64,000 bases of DNA from G963668185 sp965237445 (GTDB lineage: Bacteria; Chloroflexota; Dehalococcoidia; Lucifugimonadales; G963668185). Shown one piece after another: positions 35,856 to 45,099 of this stretch. Numbering within the stretch: the stretch's first letter is position 1; each line of letters starts with the position of its first letter. Where the stretch lies: positions 2,666,001 to 2,730,000 of the forward strand of contig OZ250142.1 of assembly GCA_965237445.1 (NCBI GenBank), given 5' to 3'. The notes below the pieces were generated by a model. The model was not told the origin of the DNA. It saw nothing but the letters and a program-made list of their open reading frames with translations, and searched no databases. A program made the position numbers and the translations under genes.

Positions 35856-36291
35856 GGTCCCTCAGATGCCCATCTTGGGGGTCCGCACTAGACGTCTGAC
35901 GCTGCCCGGGTCACGCGCAGCCGTTCTGAGCGCCCTTCAAGCGGGCGGCGAGTGTAGCACCGGCCTGCTCGAGGGGTCAATCAAAGGGGACGAGCCGAGC
36001 TCTTCTCAAGTCCGAACGCACGAATCTCCGGCCTTAGCTTTGAAGTGCGAGGTGAGCAGGCCTTATGTATCGAGTCCTGTCCAGCGATTGACCTGATGCC
36101 CTCGGCCTCCAGTGTTTGCTGCGGTATTTTGCCGAGCCCAAGGTGTTGGTCAACTCGAAGGGCGTCGAGAAACTGCAGAGGCTAATGCCGATTTCACTGG
36201 CTGCGCAGAGAGAACGTTCCGGATAACGCGGATGACCACACCGCCTGCCTCCAACTTTCCCGAGTAAGAAGCGCAGGAGAGCCTACCGCCT
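35856..36291. other. 436-bp region without a gene
   Basis: Nothing recognisable is seen in any frame. It would hold the hyuA promoter at its left end and the lost 5' part of the permease fragment at its right end. Confidence 0.5.
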
Positions 36292-36685
36292 ATGACGGCG
36301 CTGGCGTTAGGCGCGCAGTCGGCGGCGCTGGAGGTCGCACTTATAGTGCTGTTCCCGATCGTGTTGTTCCAAGCAGCAGAGGGCTCGGACGCGGTGGCGG
36401 CGTGGGCCGTGTTAGCGATGCTGACGGCAAACGGGGCGACCACGATACTTCAAGCGTTCCGTGCGGGACCGCTAGGCTCAGGCCTGTTTGTGATCAACTA
36501 TCCTTCGCCCACAAGCCATACCGTTCTGCATCATCGCGCTGGAAGAGGGAGGAGCAGGGACGTTAGCAGCGCTAATCCTGGTGTCCGGAGCCTTTCAGTT
36601 CACAATTTCCCTGGAGCTCTCCCTGCTGAGGCGACTTGTCACGCCAGCGTTCAGCGGGGCGATCCTGATGATGCTAGGAATCTAG
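36292..36685 (+). pseudogene. NCS2 (uracil/xanthine) permease fragment
   Basis: The first frame gives ALALGAQSAALEVALIVLFP and GATTILQAFRAGPLGSGLFV, matching the first membrane segments of nucleobase permeases. After a frameshift near 36510 the frame reads IPFCIIALEEGGAGTLAALI, then LVSGAFQFTISLELSLLRRL and VTPAFSGAILMMLGI, again family-like, and ends at a TAG at 36683. Only about the first third of a 430-residue permease remains. Confidence 0.65.
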
Positions 36686-36935
36686 CTACTCAGCCTCCAC
36701 AGGCGATACGCGAAAGAAGGACGCATCAAACTGGTCGAGGTCGTCAATGAAAGCGCCGAATCGACATGCTTTGTATTGGACCGATGGATCGCGGATTATC
36801 TCGTCCAAGCGCCCGATCCCGGAACCGGGCACACCTTCGGTTACCGCGTTGCCATCTTTGACCAACAACTGCCAGAAAGCGTCCAAGTCTCCGGCCCCGG
36901 AATCTGCAGGCCATGCCTCCAATGGCGACAGATTC
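36686..36935 (-). pseudogene. Polyketide-synthase ketosynthase N-terminal fragment
   Basis: ESVAIGGMACRFRG in one frame and AGDLDAFWQLLVKDGNAV, FGAFIDDLDQFDASFFRVSP and VEAE in another reproduce the start of a beta-ketoacyl synthase domain (IGMACRFPGG...DAFWQLL...FIDDVDQFDASFF). The frame stops at TAG exactly one base after the permease remnant ends on the opposite strand. The rest of the synthase is absent. Confidence 0.65.
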
Positions 36936-37243
36936 TCCGCTCCCGTTCCGGGAGACAGAATCCGAGATGGGCTAGAGTACACTTGTGTCGTCATATGGCC
37001 CTTGTCCCTGTGTGCAGACTAAGCGTAATTGAATCTCTATCAGGCGGCCGCGGCATGGACGGCCGAGGAGCCGGGTCTCGAAGCCTGTTGCCTTCGAATT
37101 TGCACGAGATCGCAAACTCTGGCCGGACGGCCCCGTCACTTGCGCTCATGGAGCCACTTGGGCCTATTACAGCACGCACTTGCTGCTCGAATCGCACGCA
37201 TTGCGGAAGCTGTTCAATCGTTTATACCTTTTCACAGGTCTTA

Positions 37244-38113
37244 GAGGGTGTCTAAAAAGCATTTGAGTGTGCTAGTCGGCGCAACATCAACCCGGTCATG
37301 GCGGCGTACACCCATGCTTCAGTTGTCTCGGGCAGCTCCTCGTAGTCCTTGCTCAGCCTCCGGTAACGCCCTAGCCATGCGAAGGTGCGCTCCACGACCC
37401 AGCGGCGTGGAAGGACCTCAAATGTGTGCCGGTGCGATGGGCGTCGCACCAACTCCAAGCTCCAACCACCAACGTTCTTAGCCCATAGCACCAGCTTGCC
37501 AGCGTAGGCCCCATCGGCCCAGATCCGCTCTAGCCGGGGAAACCGTCCCACCAAACGCATCAGCGTCAACTTGGCCCCGTCACGGTCCTGAACGTTGGCC
37601 GGATGCACCGCCACAACCAACAGCAGTCCCATCGTGTCTACGACGATGTGCCTTTTTCTTCCACAGACTCTCTTACCAGCATCATAGCCACGAGGCCCCC
37701 CTTTTCGGTCATCTTGACCGACTGGCTGTCGATGATGGCCGCGCTGGGAGAAACTTCTCGGCCCTCGGTCAGACGTACCTGGTCGCGGAGAGCTTGATGG
37801 ACCTGCTCCAACGTACCGTCCCGGCGCCAAGTGCGGAAGTAGTGGAACGCGGTCCGCCAGGGGGCAGGTCATGAGGGAGCATCCGCCAAGCGCACCCGGT
37901 CCGCAGCACGTAGCGGATACCGTTGACCACCTCGCGGCGCGCGTATTTGATTGGCCGACCTCCAGGCTTGGGTGGTGGCAACAGCGGTTCGAGCAGTCGC
38001 CATTCCCTCTCGCTCAGATCGCTGGGATAACTCTTGCGCTTCATAAGACACGACTCTATGCGCTTCCCTACTTCCTCCTCTATGGCAATCCTGTACCGTT
38101 TTTAGACACCCTC
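37244..38113 (-). mobile_element. IS5-family element (870 bp, TTA target duplication)
   Basis: Terminal inverted repeats GAGGGTGTCTAAAAA lie at 37244-37258 and (inverted) 38099-38113, flanked by a direct duplication TTA at 37241-37243 and 38114-38116. The transposase gene fills the element on the minus strand. A 3-bp TNA duplication is typical of an IS5 subgroup. Confidence 0.88.
37252..38044 (-). pseudogene. IS5-family transposase, two frame changes
   Basis: The first frame from ATG 38044 gives YPSDLSEREWRLLEPLLPPP and VVNGIRYVLRTGCAWRMLPH. The next frame gives WRTAFHYFRTWRRDGTLEQV and AAIIDSQSVKMTEKG (first catalytic Asp). The last gives GPRGYDAGKRVCGRKRHIVV, RIWADGAYAGKL (second Asp) and RRWVVERTFAWLGRYRRLSK (Glu). 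The shifts fall at a G5 run (37860-37864) and at a C6T4 run (37696-37705; AAAAGGGGGG in mRNA sense). The second could be programmed slippage, the first looks like an indel. It is either a two-step frameshifted or an inactive transposase. Confidence 0.8.
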
Positions 38114-38255
38114 TTAGAGTTAATCAGCAGTCGAACTTGGCCCGCAAGCTGCCGAAGGCGGCTAACAATCTCCAGTCCCACTATGTACTGGCCATGCCTT
38201 CAGCCGTCGCCTCCGAGAGAAGGGTGCGAATGGGCGCTCTCACGTTTTTTGCCTA

Positions 38256-39086
38256 GGGCCTGTTCACACTAACGGGTCTAAATGTTTTATCATTGGCGTA
38301 TGGAACTCACAGAAGCTCAATACGAACGAATCGCCGCCTACCTGCCCGTCCAACGAGGCAACGTAAGCATATCGAACCTCCAGGTGCTCAATGCCATCCT
38401 GTACGTGGCCGAGCAGGGTTGCAAGTGGCGAGGGTTGCCTCACCGATTCGGCAAATGGCACACCATCTACACTCGCATGAACCGCTGGTCCAAGAACGGT
38501 GTACTCGACAGGGTATTCGAACACCTGCAACGGGAACAGATAGTGCGTATCAAGCTCGAGGCTATTTCGCTAGACAGCACGATCGTTAAGGTACATCCCG
38601 ACGGCACGGGTGCGTTAAAAAAAACGGACCGCAGGCCATCGGCAAGTCCCGGGGTGGATGGACCACCAAGATTCATATGGTTGCCGCGGATGCTCGAACA
38701 GCAATGACCTTCTCGCTCTCCCCCGGACAAGCTCACGACGCACCGGAGGGGCGCAAGCTGCTCAGTCGTCTGCGGCCTGTCTGCCCGCCGGGCAGACAGC
38801 AGCAAGAGAACCTGCATGTAGTGATGGACCGTGCATACGAGGGGAACGAGACACGCCAACTAGCCTTGGAACTGGGGTTCATTCCCGTAGTCCCGCCACT
38901 CTCGACACGGGTGGCGCCATGGGAGTACGACAAAGAGGTGTACAAGAGACGCAACGAAGTCGAGCGCTTGTTCAGACGATTGAAGGGCTTCCGCCGTATC
39001 TTCTCTCGCTTCGACAAGCTCGACGCCCTCTTCCTGGGCTTCATACTGTTGGCTCTCATCTTCGATGTATTAGTGTGAACAGGCCC
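38256..39086 (+). mobile_element. IS5-family element (831 bp, TA target duplication)
   Basis: Perfect 17-bp inverted repeats GGGCCTGTTCACACTAA occur at 38256-38272 and, inverted, 39070-39086. They are flanked by TA on both sides (38254-38255 and 39087-39088). It contains one transposase in two overlapping frames. Confidence 0.9.
38282..39078 (+). CDS. IS5-family transposase expressed by a -1 frameshift at an A8 run
   Basis: The first frame starts MELTEAQYERIAAYLPVQRG (within the ORF from 38282) and covers NAILYVAEQGCKWRGLPHRF and LEAISLDSTIVKVHPDGTGA (first Asp). At TTAAAAAAAACGG (A8 at 38617-38624) a -1 shift gives KNGPQAIGKSRGGWTTKIHM, then VVMDRAYEGNETRQLALELG (second Asp) and EVYKRRNEVERLFRRLKGFR (Glu) to 39078. 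Slippage on A-runs is well known in IS transposases, so the element may be active. Confidence 0.85.
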
Positions 39087-39099
39087 TAGTCGCGATGGT

Positions 39100-39738
39100 C
39101 TAAGCCTGGCAACATTCTGCCCGGCAGAGGCGAATGCCATAAAGGCAGTTGATGCAAAAGCAGACTCTGGGACCTTGATCGTCACTTCCGTGGTGATGGC
39201 CGGCGAAGTTCTCCCGTCCTTCCTTGATGAAGAAGGGAACCAGAAAGAGGGCGGCAACAGGATCTGCCCACCACCAAGCGAACAGACTGTTGAGCCCCAA
39301 CCCAACCAACACGGTGAGGTCCTGGAGGTCGCAGAAAAGACTCTCCATGGCTTCGGCTCTCAGGGAACGGGACTGCATGCGGGTGGCGATCCGCATCTTG
39401 CCCACGTATAGGGCGGCCATTACGACAGCGCTTGCGACCACTATTATGACACCGGCCAGGCTAGGTTCTGGCTCTGGGAACAATCCCAGCAGATTGGCTC
39501 CTGAATGTAGGACTATGTATCCCGCCAACAGGAAGAACGTCAGGCCAATCAGGCGCTGCGCCTTGTGTTCGGCAGTTTCCGCCTCCTCTTCTCCCAACTC
39601 AGTCCTCAGCCGCCATACCAGAACACCGCCCGCAAGTAGCTCAACGATGCTATCCAGGCCGAATGCTAATATGGCCACGCTTCCGGCCTGAAAGCCCGCC
39701 CAAAAGGCCACCACAGCCTCCACAAGGTTCCACAGCAA
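39100..39738 (-). CDS. Cation efflux (CDF-type) membrane protein with Cys/His-rich tail
   Basis: At least 212 residues. Membrane segments include SVAILAFGLDSIVELLAGGV with the metal-site Asp, IGLTFFLLAGYIVLHSGANL, and LNSLFAWWWADPVAALFLVP with the second metal-site Asp. The family exports divalent metals. The C-terminus is unusual: HHHGSDDQGPRVCFCINCLY...CRAECC, a His/Cys-rich metal-binding tail. The start is uncertain: TTG 39738 is used, but the frame stays open upstream (LEADTLRRTALVLVIAG), which is family-like, so the true N-terminus is probably about 15-20 residues longer. It is next to an IS5 element. Confidence 0.78.
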   Translation of the reverse strand: MLWNLVEAVVAFWAGFQAGSVAILAFGLDSIVELLAGGVLVWRLRTELGEEEAETAEHKAQRLIGLTFFLLAGYIVLHSGANLLGLFPEPEPSLAGVIIVVASAVVMAALYVGKMRIATRMQSRSLRAEAMESLFCDLQDLTVLVGLGLNSLFAWWWADPVAALFLVPFFIKEGRENFAGHHHGSDDQGPRVCFCINCLYGIRLCRAECCQA

Positions 39739-40071
39739 CCCCGCAATTACCAGGACCAGAGCTGTTCTGCGAAGTGTGTCCGCTTCAAGTGCCAGGGTAA
39801 ACTTCTCCTGCAGGCACGTTGCCTATTTCCCGCATTGGCCTACACGGGGGCGCTAGGCCAATGCCCGCGATGTTGCGCTCAAAGTAAGAGTATACCGGCG
39901 GGTCTGTTGGGAGAGGCAGCCTGCAAGTCGGAGATCGCGAAGCCTTGCCTGCATACAGTCCTGGCATTTGACAGTTGCCAAGACGGATGCCCGACCGTGC
40001 AGCATTCATCAACCCTCTGGCCATGGCGTCGTTAGTATAATGCGGCCCATCTATTGCAAAGGAACCCAAGA
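39739..40071. other. 333-bp region without a clear gene
   Basis: Apart from the likely upstream extension of the cation transporter (to about 39790), no frame is convincing. It should hold the promoters of the divergent transporter and peptidase genes. Confidence 0.45.
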
Positions 40072-41208
40072 ATGAACCCGTTCATCCAGTACGCCGAGAG
40101 CCATGCCGGCGAAATCCTGGCAACTCTGAGGGAGATAGTGGAGAGGGAGTCTTTCACATCCGATAAGGCTGGCGTAGACAGGCTCGGAGGCTGGATCAAG
40201 GACTGGCTGGAAGGTGTTGGAGCTAGCGTCGAGGTGCTGCCCAATCAGTCGCTTGGCGATAACCTCCTGGCCCACTACGGTGATGGCGACGACCAAGTTC
40301 TTATCCTGTGCCACATCGATACCGTGTGGCCGCCGGGGACGATCGACGAGCTGCCGTTTCGGGTTGAAGACGGCCGGGCATTCGGTCCGGGCATTCTCGA
40401 TATGAAGGCCGGAGTAGCAATAACCCTGCATGCGATGAACATGCTCCGCGCTCTTCAAGTCTCTACACCGCACAGGGTTGCCATGATCTTCAACACCGAT
40501 GAAGAGATCCAGAGTACGAACTCCCGATCTCTGATTGAGAGGGAATCGCTCAATAGCAAGTTTGTACTGTGCCTAGAGCCAGGATACGGCACGACAGGGG
40601 CGCTTAAGACGGCTCGGAAGGGAGTGGGGTCCTACACTGTCAGGATTACAGGAAGAGCCGCTCATGCAGGCAACGACCCCGAGAACGGCATCAGTGCTGC
40701 TGAAGAGGTCGCCCACCAGATACTCCGTCTGAAGGACCTGAATAATCCCAAGACCGGAACCACCGTTACCACTGGTATGGTCCGTGCCGGAGTGGTCAGA
40801 AACCAGGTGGCCCCTTCCGCCGAGGCACTCGTGGACCTGCGCGTAGTAACACCGGAAGAGCAAGACCGAGTGGACGCACTGATAAGGGGACTCACGCCGG
40901 TGCTGGCCGGAGCCAAGGTTGAGGTGACCGGTGGGGTGGAGAGGCCACCGATGCCCAGATCTGAGGGCATCGGCCGAATTTATGAGAGCGCCAGTAACCT
41001 GGCAATCGAGCTGGGGATGGAGCTTCAGGAAGAGAGCGTCGGGGGCGGCTCGGACGCCCAATTCCCCGCCGCATTGGGAGTTCCAGTGCTGGATGGACTA
41101 GGCGGCGTAGGTGAAGGGCCGCACGCTATTACAGAGTACATTTTCGTTGACTCGTTGGCCCAACGGACGGCGCTGCTGGGTACCCTGTTGACGAAGATGT
41201 CACTATGA
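40072..41208 (+). CDS. M20 family metallopeptidase (carboxypeptidase G2-like)
   Basis: 378 residues from ATG 40072. Zinc-site motifs are in order: VLILCHIDTVWPPGT (His, Asp), GPGILDMKAGVAITL (bridging Asp), MIFNTDEEIQSTNSR (catalytic Glu pair), LCLEPGYGTTGALKTARKG, and the terminal EGPHAITEYIFVDSL (last His). Between them is the dimerisation domain (GRAAHAGNDPENGISAAEEV). Closest in pattern to glutamate carboxypeptidases. It is cytoplasmic, with no signal. Its role is likely peptide or folate-type amide hydrolysis. Confidence 0.93.
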   Translation: MNPFIQYAESHAGEILATLREIVERESFTSDKAGVDRLGGWIKDWLEGVGASVEVLPNQSLGDNLLAHYGDGDDQVLILCHIDTVWPPGTIDELPFRVEDGRAFGPGILDMKAGVAITLHAMNMLRALQVSTPHRVAMIFNTDEEIQSTNSRSLIERESLNSKFVLCLEPGYGTTGALKTARKGVGSYTVRITGRAAHAGNDPENGISAAEEVAHQILRLKDLNNPKTGTTVTTGMVRAGVVRNQVAPSAEALVDLRVVTPEEQDRVDALIRGLTPVLAGAKVEVTGGVERPPMPRSEGIGRIYESASNLAIELGMELQEESVGGGSDAQFPAALGVPVLDGLGGVGEGPHAITEYIFVDSLAQRTALLGTLLTKMSL

Positions 41209-41506
41209 AATGCCAGTAGTCCGAAGTATCTCAAATGAGGAAGCCTGCTAGGTCGTTGACCCAATATTTGAATACGTGCAGGTGCACCTCGACGGTAGCA
41301 CGCCCTTCGTCAGGGTGAGTAATCCGCGCAGACTCGTGATGGTAAAGGGTGTCAGCCGGCGGCTGTAACGGGATCTCTTTCACTGCTCTGCAGCCTTATC
41401 GCGTGAGGGCGCCGGCGATAGTGGACAGGGGGCTGGAGACCTCCTCGACAGCCGCTGGTGGGATGGCTGGCCGTTTACCCTGACCCCTTCGTAACACCAG
41501 GGCCCG
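41209..41506. other. 298-bp gap between convergent genes, nothing seen
   Basis: No gene-like frame and no clear terminator between the M20 peptidase gene and the converging propeller gene. Confidence 0.4.
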
Positions 41507-42187
41507 TCAACTTACGATTCTGCTGATGCTGGGGCCGTCCGGATGAACAGGGCTTGGCCAGTTCGCGTCGCAGCTCCACAGGCTCTCTTTCCAAATGGTG
41601 AAGCCGTGAGGCGCCGGGTCGTTATCACCATATGTGATCCTGTCCAGCTCATCGCCGGTCTCGGGGCTGTACTTGATTATGAACTTGTCGGTCGTGTGGG
41701 CGCACCATATGCCGTCTGTGACCCATGCCAGGCCGTGAAGGCGCTCGTGTGGCACTTCGACCTTCCTCAGCACGCTCCAATCGGACGGGTCCATCAGGAC
41801 GAGCGCCTTGGGGTTGAAGGCCGTGATCCAAAGGAGGCCGTCCACCCACTCCACTCCGTGTATGCCCCCTCCGTCCGGCGTCGGGAAGCGCGAAATCTCC
41901 TCCCCGGTCTCGTAATCGCACCTGACGACGCCGCGGAACCCTGTGTCGCCCGGTCTCCTGTATCGAGAATTGGACGCACCGTTGGAACCTATCCAAAAGG
42001 AGTCGTTTCCAATCGTCAGCCCGGACGAGTTCTCGGCCGTTGTGCGGACCATCCTGACTGGCTGAAGGTCGTCGTCGAGCAGGTAAAGGTCATCCGTGGC
42101 CTGATCACACACCCATAGGCCGTCGTTCGTGCCCTGGAGTCCGTTCGGCATGGTTGCGGACGGCGTAATGGTCGTCTCTAGTCTCAT
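41507..42187 (-). CDS. Beta-propeller (glutamine-cyclotransferase/SMP-30-like) protein
   Basis: About 226 residues from ATG 42187 (MRLETTITPSATMPNGLQGT). Repeating blades include NDGLWVCDQATDDLYLLDDD, GGGIHGVEWVDGLLWITAFN, HERLHGLAWVTDGIWCAHTT and APHGFTIWKESLWSCDAN. These (G-L-W-x-x-D type) repeats suggest a small propeller related to glutamine cyclotransferases or YVTN-type proteins. No signal peptide. The function is unknown. Confidence 0.75.
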   Translation of the reverse strand: MRLETTITPSATMPNGLQGTNDGLWVCDQATDDLYLLDDDLQPVRMVRTTAENSSGLTIGNDSFWIGSNGASNSRYRRPGDTGFRGVVRCDYETGEEISRFPTPDGGGIHGVEWVDGLLWITAFNPKALVLMDPSDWSVLRKVEVPHERLHGLAWVTDGIWCAHTTDKFIIKYSPETGDELDRITYGDNDPAPHGFTIWKESLWSCDANWPSPVHPDGPSISRIVS

Positions 42188-42401
42188 TTCATTCCTTGCT
42201 TGCAGCCTACCCCAGTATGAGCCCATGTTACCCCATGCAATTTATCGAGTTAATGGGAGTGGACTGGGGCACTAGTGAGATAGGTCGTGGTGCATGTCAC
42301 GCAATGGAACCAGGCAACGAGGCCTGTCGAAGTGCGCCGCCTTCTACGATTAGAGCCTCGTGGCAAGGTGGCCTACATCAGGAGATGCCGGTAAGGTGGG
42401 G

Positions 42402-42478
42402 TGGTAGCGCGTACGGGATTCGAACCCGTGATCTCCGCCTTGAGAGGGCGGTGTCCTTGGCCACTAGACGAACGCGCC
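42402..42478 (-). tRNA. tRNA-Glu (anticodon CTC), CCA encoded
   Basis: On the minus strand the acceptor GGCGCGT (42472-42478) pairs with ACGCGCT. The D-arm is TCTAGTGGCCAAGGA, the anticodon arm CCGCC-CTCTCAA-GGCGG, and the T-arm CGGG-TTCGAAT-CCCG. The discriminator A is followed by an encoded CCA (42402-42404). Anticodon CTC reads GAG. Confidence 0.95.
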
Positions 42479-42483
42479 ACACC

Positions 42484-42557
42484 TGGCTGGGGATCTAGGA
42501 TTCGAACCTAGGCTTACAGATCCAGAGTCTGTCGTCCTACCACTAGACGAATCCCCA
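42484..42557 (-). tRNA. tRNA-Gln (anticodon CTG), CCA encoded
   Basis: On the minus strand the acceptor TGGGGAT (42551-42557) pairs with ATCCCCA; U1-A72 is typical of tRNA-Gln. The anticodon arm is ACAGA-CTCTGGA-TCTGT with anticodon CTG, and the T-arm is CTAGG-TTCGAAT-CCTAG. G73 is followed by an encoded CCA. It lies 5 bases upstream of tRNA-Glu, so the two form one transcript. Confidence 0.95.
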
Positions 42558-42642
42558 GTATTGGACGATTCTAGCAACTGGAAGGGTACTGCTTCAAGGC
42601 GGAGATGGCCGAGCGGCGACCCGTGGGAAACTACGGGAGCGC

Positions 42643-43107
42643 TTAGATCTTGCGGAGGAGGTTGGCCATCTCGATTGCCGCGATGGCAGCGGAGTGACCG
42701 GTGTTGCCGTTCTTGCCACCCGAGCGGTTGATCGCCTGTTCGATGGTGTGTGTAGTCAGCACAGCGAAGATTATCGGAATTCCTGTGTCTACCGATGCTG
42801 AGGCTATGCCTTTCGAGGCCTCACCGGCTACGTAGTCGTAGTGGTCGGTCTCCCCCTTGATGACGGCGCCCAGTGCGATCACCGCGTCATACGTGCCGGT
42901 GCTCGCGAGGCGGCGTACGGTTAGCGGCAGTTCGAAGCTTCCTGGGACGTGGACGAGGGTGACGTCGTCTTCAGACACGCCGTGCCTCTCCAGACCCTCT
43001 CTTGCACCCTCCAGCAACCGGCCAGTTATGAACTCGTTGAACCTGGCAGTTGCTATTGCGACTTTCATGCCGCTTCCGTCGAGGCCTCCTCGGAGCTCAG
43101 CTGTCAC
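42643..43107 (-). CDS. ribH: 6,7-dimethyl-8-ribityllumazine synthase
   Basis: 154 residues. VAIATARFNEFITGRLLEGA, VHVPGSFELPLTVRRLAST, AVIALGAVIKGETDHYDYVA and IPIIFAVLTTHTIEQAINRS are the family core, with the catalytic His in GETDHYDYV. It condenses dihydroxybutanone phosphate and the ribitylamino-uracil into lumazine. It overlaps ribBA (ATGA at 43104-43107) at the end of the rib cluster. Confidence 0.97.
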   Translation of the reverse strand: MTAELRGGLDGSGMKVAIATARFNEFITGRLLEGAREGLERHGVSEDDVTLVHVPGSFELPLTVRRLASTGTYDAVIALGAVIKGETDHYDYVAGEASKGIASASVDTGIPIIFAVLTTHTIEQAINRSGGKNGNTGHSAAIAAIEMANLLRKI

Positions 43108-44381
43108 GAACCGGACTCCGCCGCATTGTCTGGGGCACCCGACGAATCATCCTGCGGCGTACCGGTGGACACGCTGCTGGAGACGTCCAACAGATGACCG
43201 AGCCGGTCCCGCTTGGTTTGCAGATAGCTTATGTTCTCCGAGTTCACGCTCGCCTGGAGCGGAACGCGCTCGACGATCTCCAGACCGAATGCATTAAGCC
43301 CAACGACTTTGCGAGGGTTGTTGGTAAGAAGCCGCATCCTGCCGACGCCGAGGTCCGCGAGAATCTGCGCTCCTATGCCGAAGTGCCGGACGTCAGGGGC
43401 GAAGCCCAGGTGGACGTTGGCGTCAACAGTATCCAAGCCGAGATCGTCCTGAACATGGTAGGCCTTAAGCTTGTTGTGGATGCCGATGCCCCTACCCTCC
43501 TGCCTCATGTACAGGAATACGCCACTGCCCTCTCTTCCAATGGCCTCGAGAGCCAGTCCCGCCTGCTCTCCGCAGTCGCATCGAAGGCTGCCGAACACGT
43601 CCCCTGTAAGGCACTCACTGTGAACCCGGACTAAGGTGGGCTCATCCGGCGAGATGTTGCCTACGACGAAAGCGACGTGCTCGTTCTTATCTACCATGCT
43701 GCTGTACGAAACGGCGGTGCCTTCGCCAAACTCGGTTGGAAGCCGTGCCTCGGCGACACGGTCGATAAGAAGCTCATGCTCAAGGCGGTACGCCATGATG
43801 TCCGCAACAGAAACGATAGGGATGCCATGAGCGTCCGAGAGCTGCTCCAACTCAGGAAGCCGGGCCATGGTGCCGTCTTCAGCCATGACCTCGCAGATCA
43901 CGGCGGCGGGATACAGGCCTGCAAGAACGGCGAGATCGACTGAGGCTTCGGTCTGGCCGGCCCTCACCAGCGTGCCGCCGTTCATGTATCGGAGCGGGAA
44001 TATGTGACCGGGCCTTGCGAGGTCTTCGGGTTCTGCCTCGGGGTCAACAAGCACCTCGATCGTCTTGGCACGGTCGTGGGCAGATATGCCAGTAGTCGTG
44101 CCTTCCAATGCGTCCACCGTCACCGTAAACGCAGTCCCGAGGCGAGCCGTATTGTCATGCACCATCATCGGGATGCGCAGTTCTTCCAGCCGCTCGGCCT
44201 TCATTGGTGCGCAAATCATTCCACGACCGTACTTGGCCATGAAGTTGACGACCTCGGGCGTGGCCTTTTCGGCAGCGACAGCGAGGTCGCCCTCGTTCTC
44301 ACGGTCTTCGTCATCGACGATGATGACGAGACGGCCAGCTTTAATCGCTGCTACGGCTTCATCTACTGAAGAGAGCGGCAT
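43104..44381 (-). CDS. ribBA: Bifunctional 3,4-dihydroxy-2-butanone-4-phosphate synthase / GTP cyclohydrolase II
   Basis: 425 residues. The N-terminal RibB domain has AAIKAGRLVIIVDDEDRENE and GDLAVAAEKATPE, and later HIFPLRYMNGGTLVRAGQTE. The C-terminal RibA domain has RVHSECLTGDVFGSLRCDCG (zinc Cys residues), MRQEGRGIGIHNKLKAYHVQ and RMRLLTNNPRKVVGL. Together it supplies both precursors of riboflavin. A 37-residue Ser/Gly/Asp-rich tail follows the RibA domain. It is translationally coupled to ribH. Confidence 0.97.
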   Translation of the reverse strand: MPLSSVDEAVAAIKAGRLVIIVDDEDRENEGDLAVAAEKATPEVVNFMAKYGRGMICAPMKAERLEELRIPMMVHDNTARLGTAFTVTVDALEGTTTGISAHDRAKTIEVLVDPEAEPEDLARPGHIFPLRYMNGGTLVRAGQTEASVDLAVLAGLYPAAVICEVMAEDGTMARLPELEQLSDAHGIPIVSVADIMAYRLEHELLIDRVAEARLPTEFGEGTAVSYSSMVDKNEHVAFVVGNISPDEPTLVRVHSECLTGDVFGSLRCDCGEQAGLALEAIGREGSGVFLYMRQEGRGIGIHNKLKAYHVQDDLGLDTVDANVHLGFAPDVRHFGIGAQILADLGVGRMRLLTNNPRKVVGLNAFGLEIVERVPLQASVNSENISYLQTKRDRLGHLLDVSSSVSTGTPQDDSSGAPDNAAESGS

Positions 44382-44420
44382 TTGACAGGTCCTCCGTTAC
44401 TCCGACGAATGGTCCGAGCG

Positions 44421-45008
44421 CTAGCCTGCGGGCCGCGCGGCCATCAGCCGTTCTACGTACTTCGCCAGAATGTCCACTTCTATGTTTACCCTCTCGCCTA
44501 TCCGGCGGCTACCGAATACGGTGTTTTCTCTAGTGTACGGAATCAACGTTATTGAGAATGACTTATCGTCACAGTCTACAATCGTGAGGCTGGTACCGTC
44601 CACGGCGATGAATCCCTTCTCGACAACGTAGCGCATGAGGTCCGGGGCAGCGGTGAAGCGAAGCATGAGCGCGTCGCCGTCCGGTTCGATGCCGGCAACG
44701 GTCGCTGTGCCGTCCACGTGGCCCTGCACGATGTGGCCGCCCATACGCCCGCTTGGAGTCAGGGAGCGCTCAAGATTGACCCCGGCTCCCGACTGTAGGT
44801 CACCAAGGTTCGATCGACGCAGCGTCTCCGGCACCACGTCAACGCTGAAGCTATTGGGGGCTTTCTCCGTCACAGTGAGGCAGACGCCGTTGATGCATAT
44901 GCTGTCGCTGACAGCGAGCTCCTGCAGGACCAATGCGGCGGAGATGGACATCTTCCCGTCGCGCACGGACTCGACTTTGCCGACCTCTTCAACGATTCCT
45001 GTAAACAT
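44421..45008 (-). CDS. ribE: Riboflavin synthase alpha chain
   Basis: 195 residues from MFTGIVEEVGKVESV (ATG 45008), the family start. Two homologous barrels are visible: SICINGVCLTVTEKAPNSFS in the first and KGFIAVDGTSLTIVDCDDKS in the second, with GGHIVQGHVDGTATV between. It catalyses the dismutation of lumazine to riboflavin. It sits in the ribD-ribE-ribBA-ribH order on one strand. Confidence 0.97.
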   Translation of the reverse strand: MFTGIVEEVGKVESVRDGKMSISAALVLQELAVSDSICINGVCLTVTEKAPNSFSVDVVPETLRRSNLGDLQSGAGVNLERSLTPSGRMGGHIVQGHVDGTATVAGIEPDGDALMLRFTAAPDLMRYVVEKGFIAVDGTSLTIVDCDDKSFSITLIPYTRENTVFGSRRIGERVNIEVDILAKYVERLMAARPAG

Positions 45009-45099
45009 TCGCACTCCCGTGATTGAGTCGCTGGCTCAGGTCCCGAACAGTAACTTCGAGCACATGGCTGTGCTTAACAATCTCAAAGCATCTCCGGCG

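Noticed and set aside
37029..37244. Small open frames between the ketosynthase fragment and the IS5 element
   Set aside because: No family resemblance, no ribosome-binding site, and overlapping frames on both strands of similar quality.
42603..42648. GGAGATGGCCGAGCGGCGACCC-like text resembling the 5' end of a tRNA-Ser
   Set aside because: No anticodon arm, T-arm or matching acceptor 3' half follows; it is too short and cannot fold as a tRNA.
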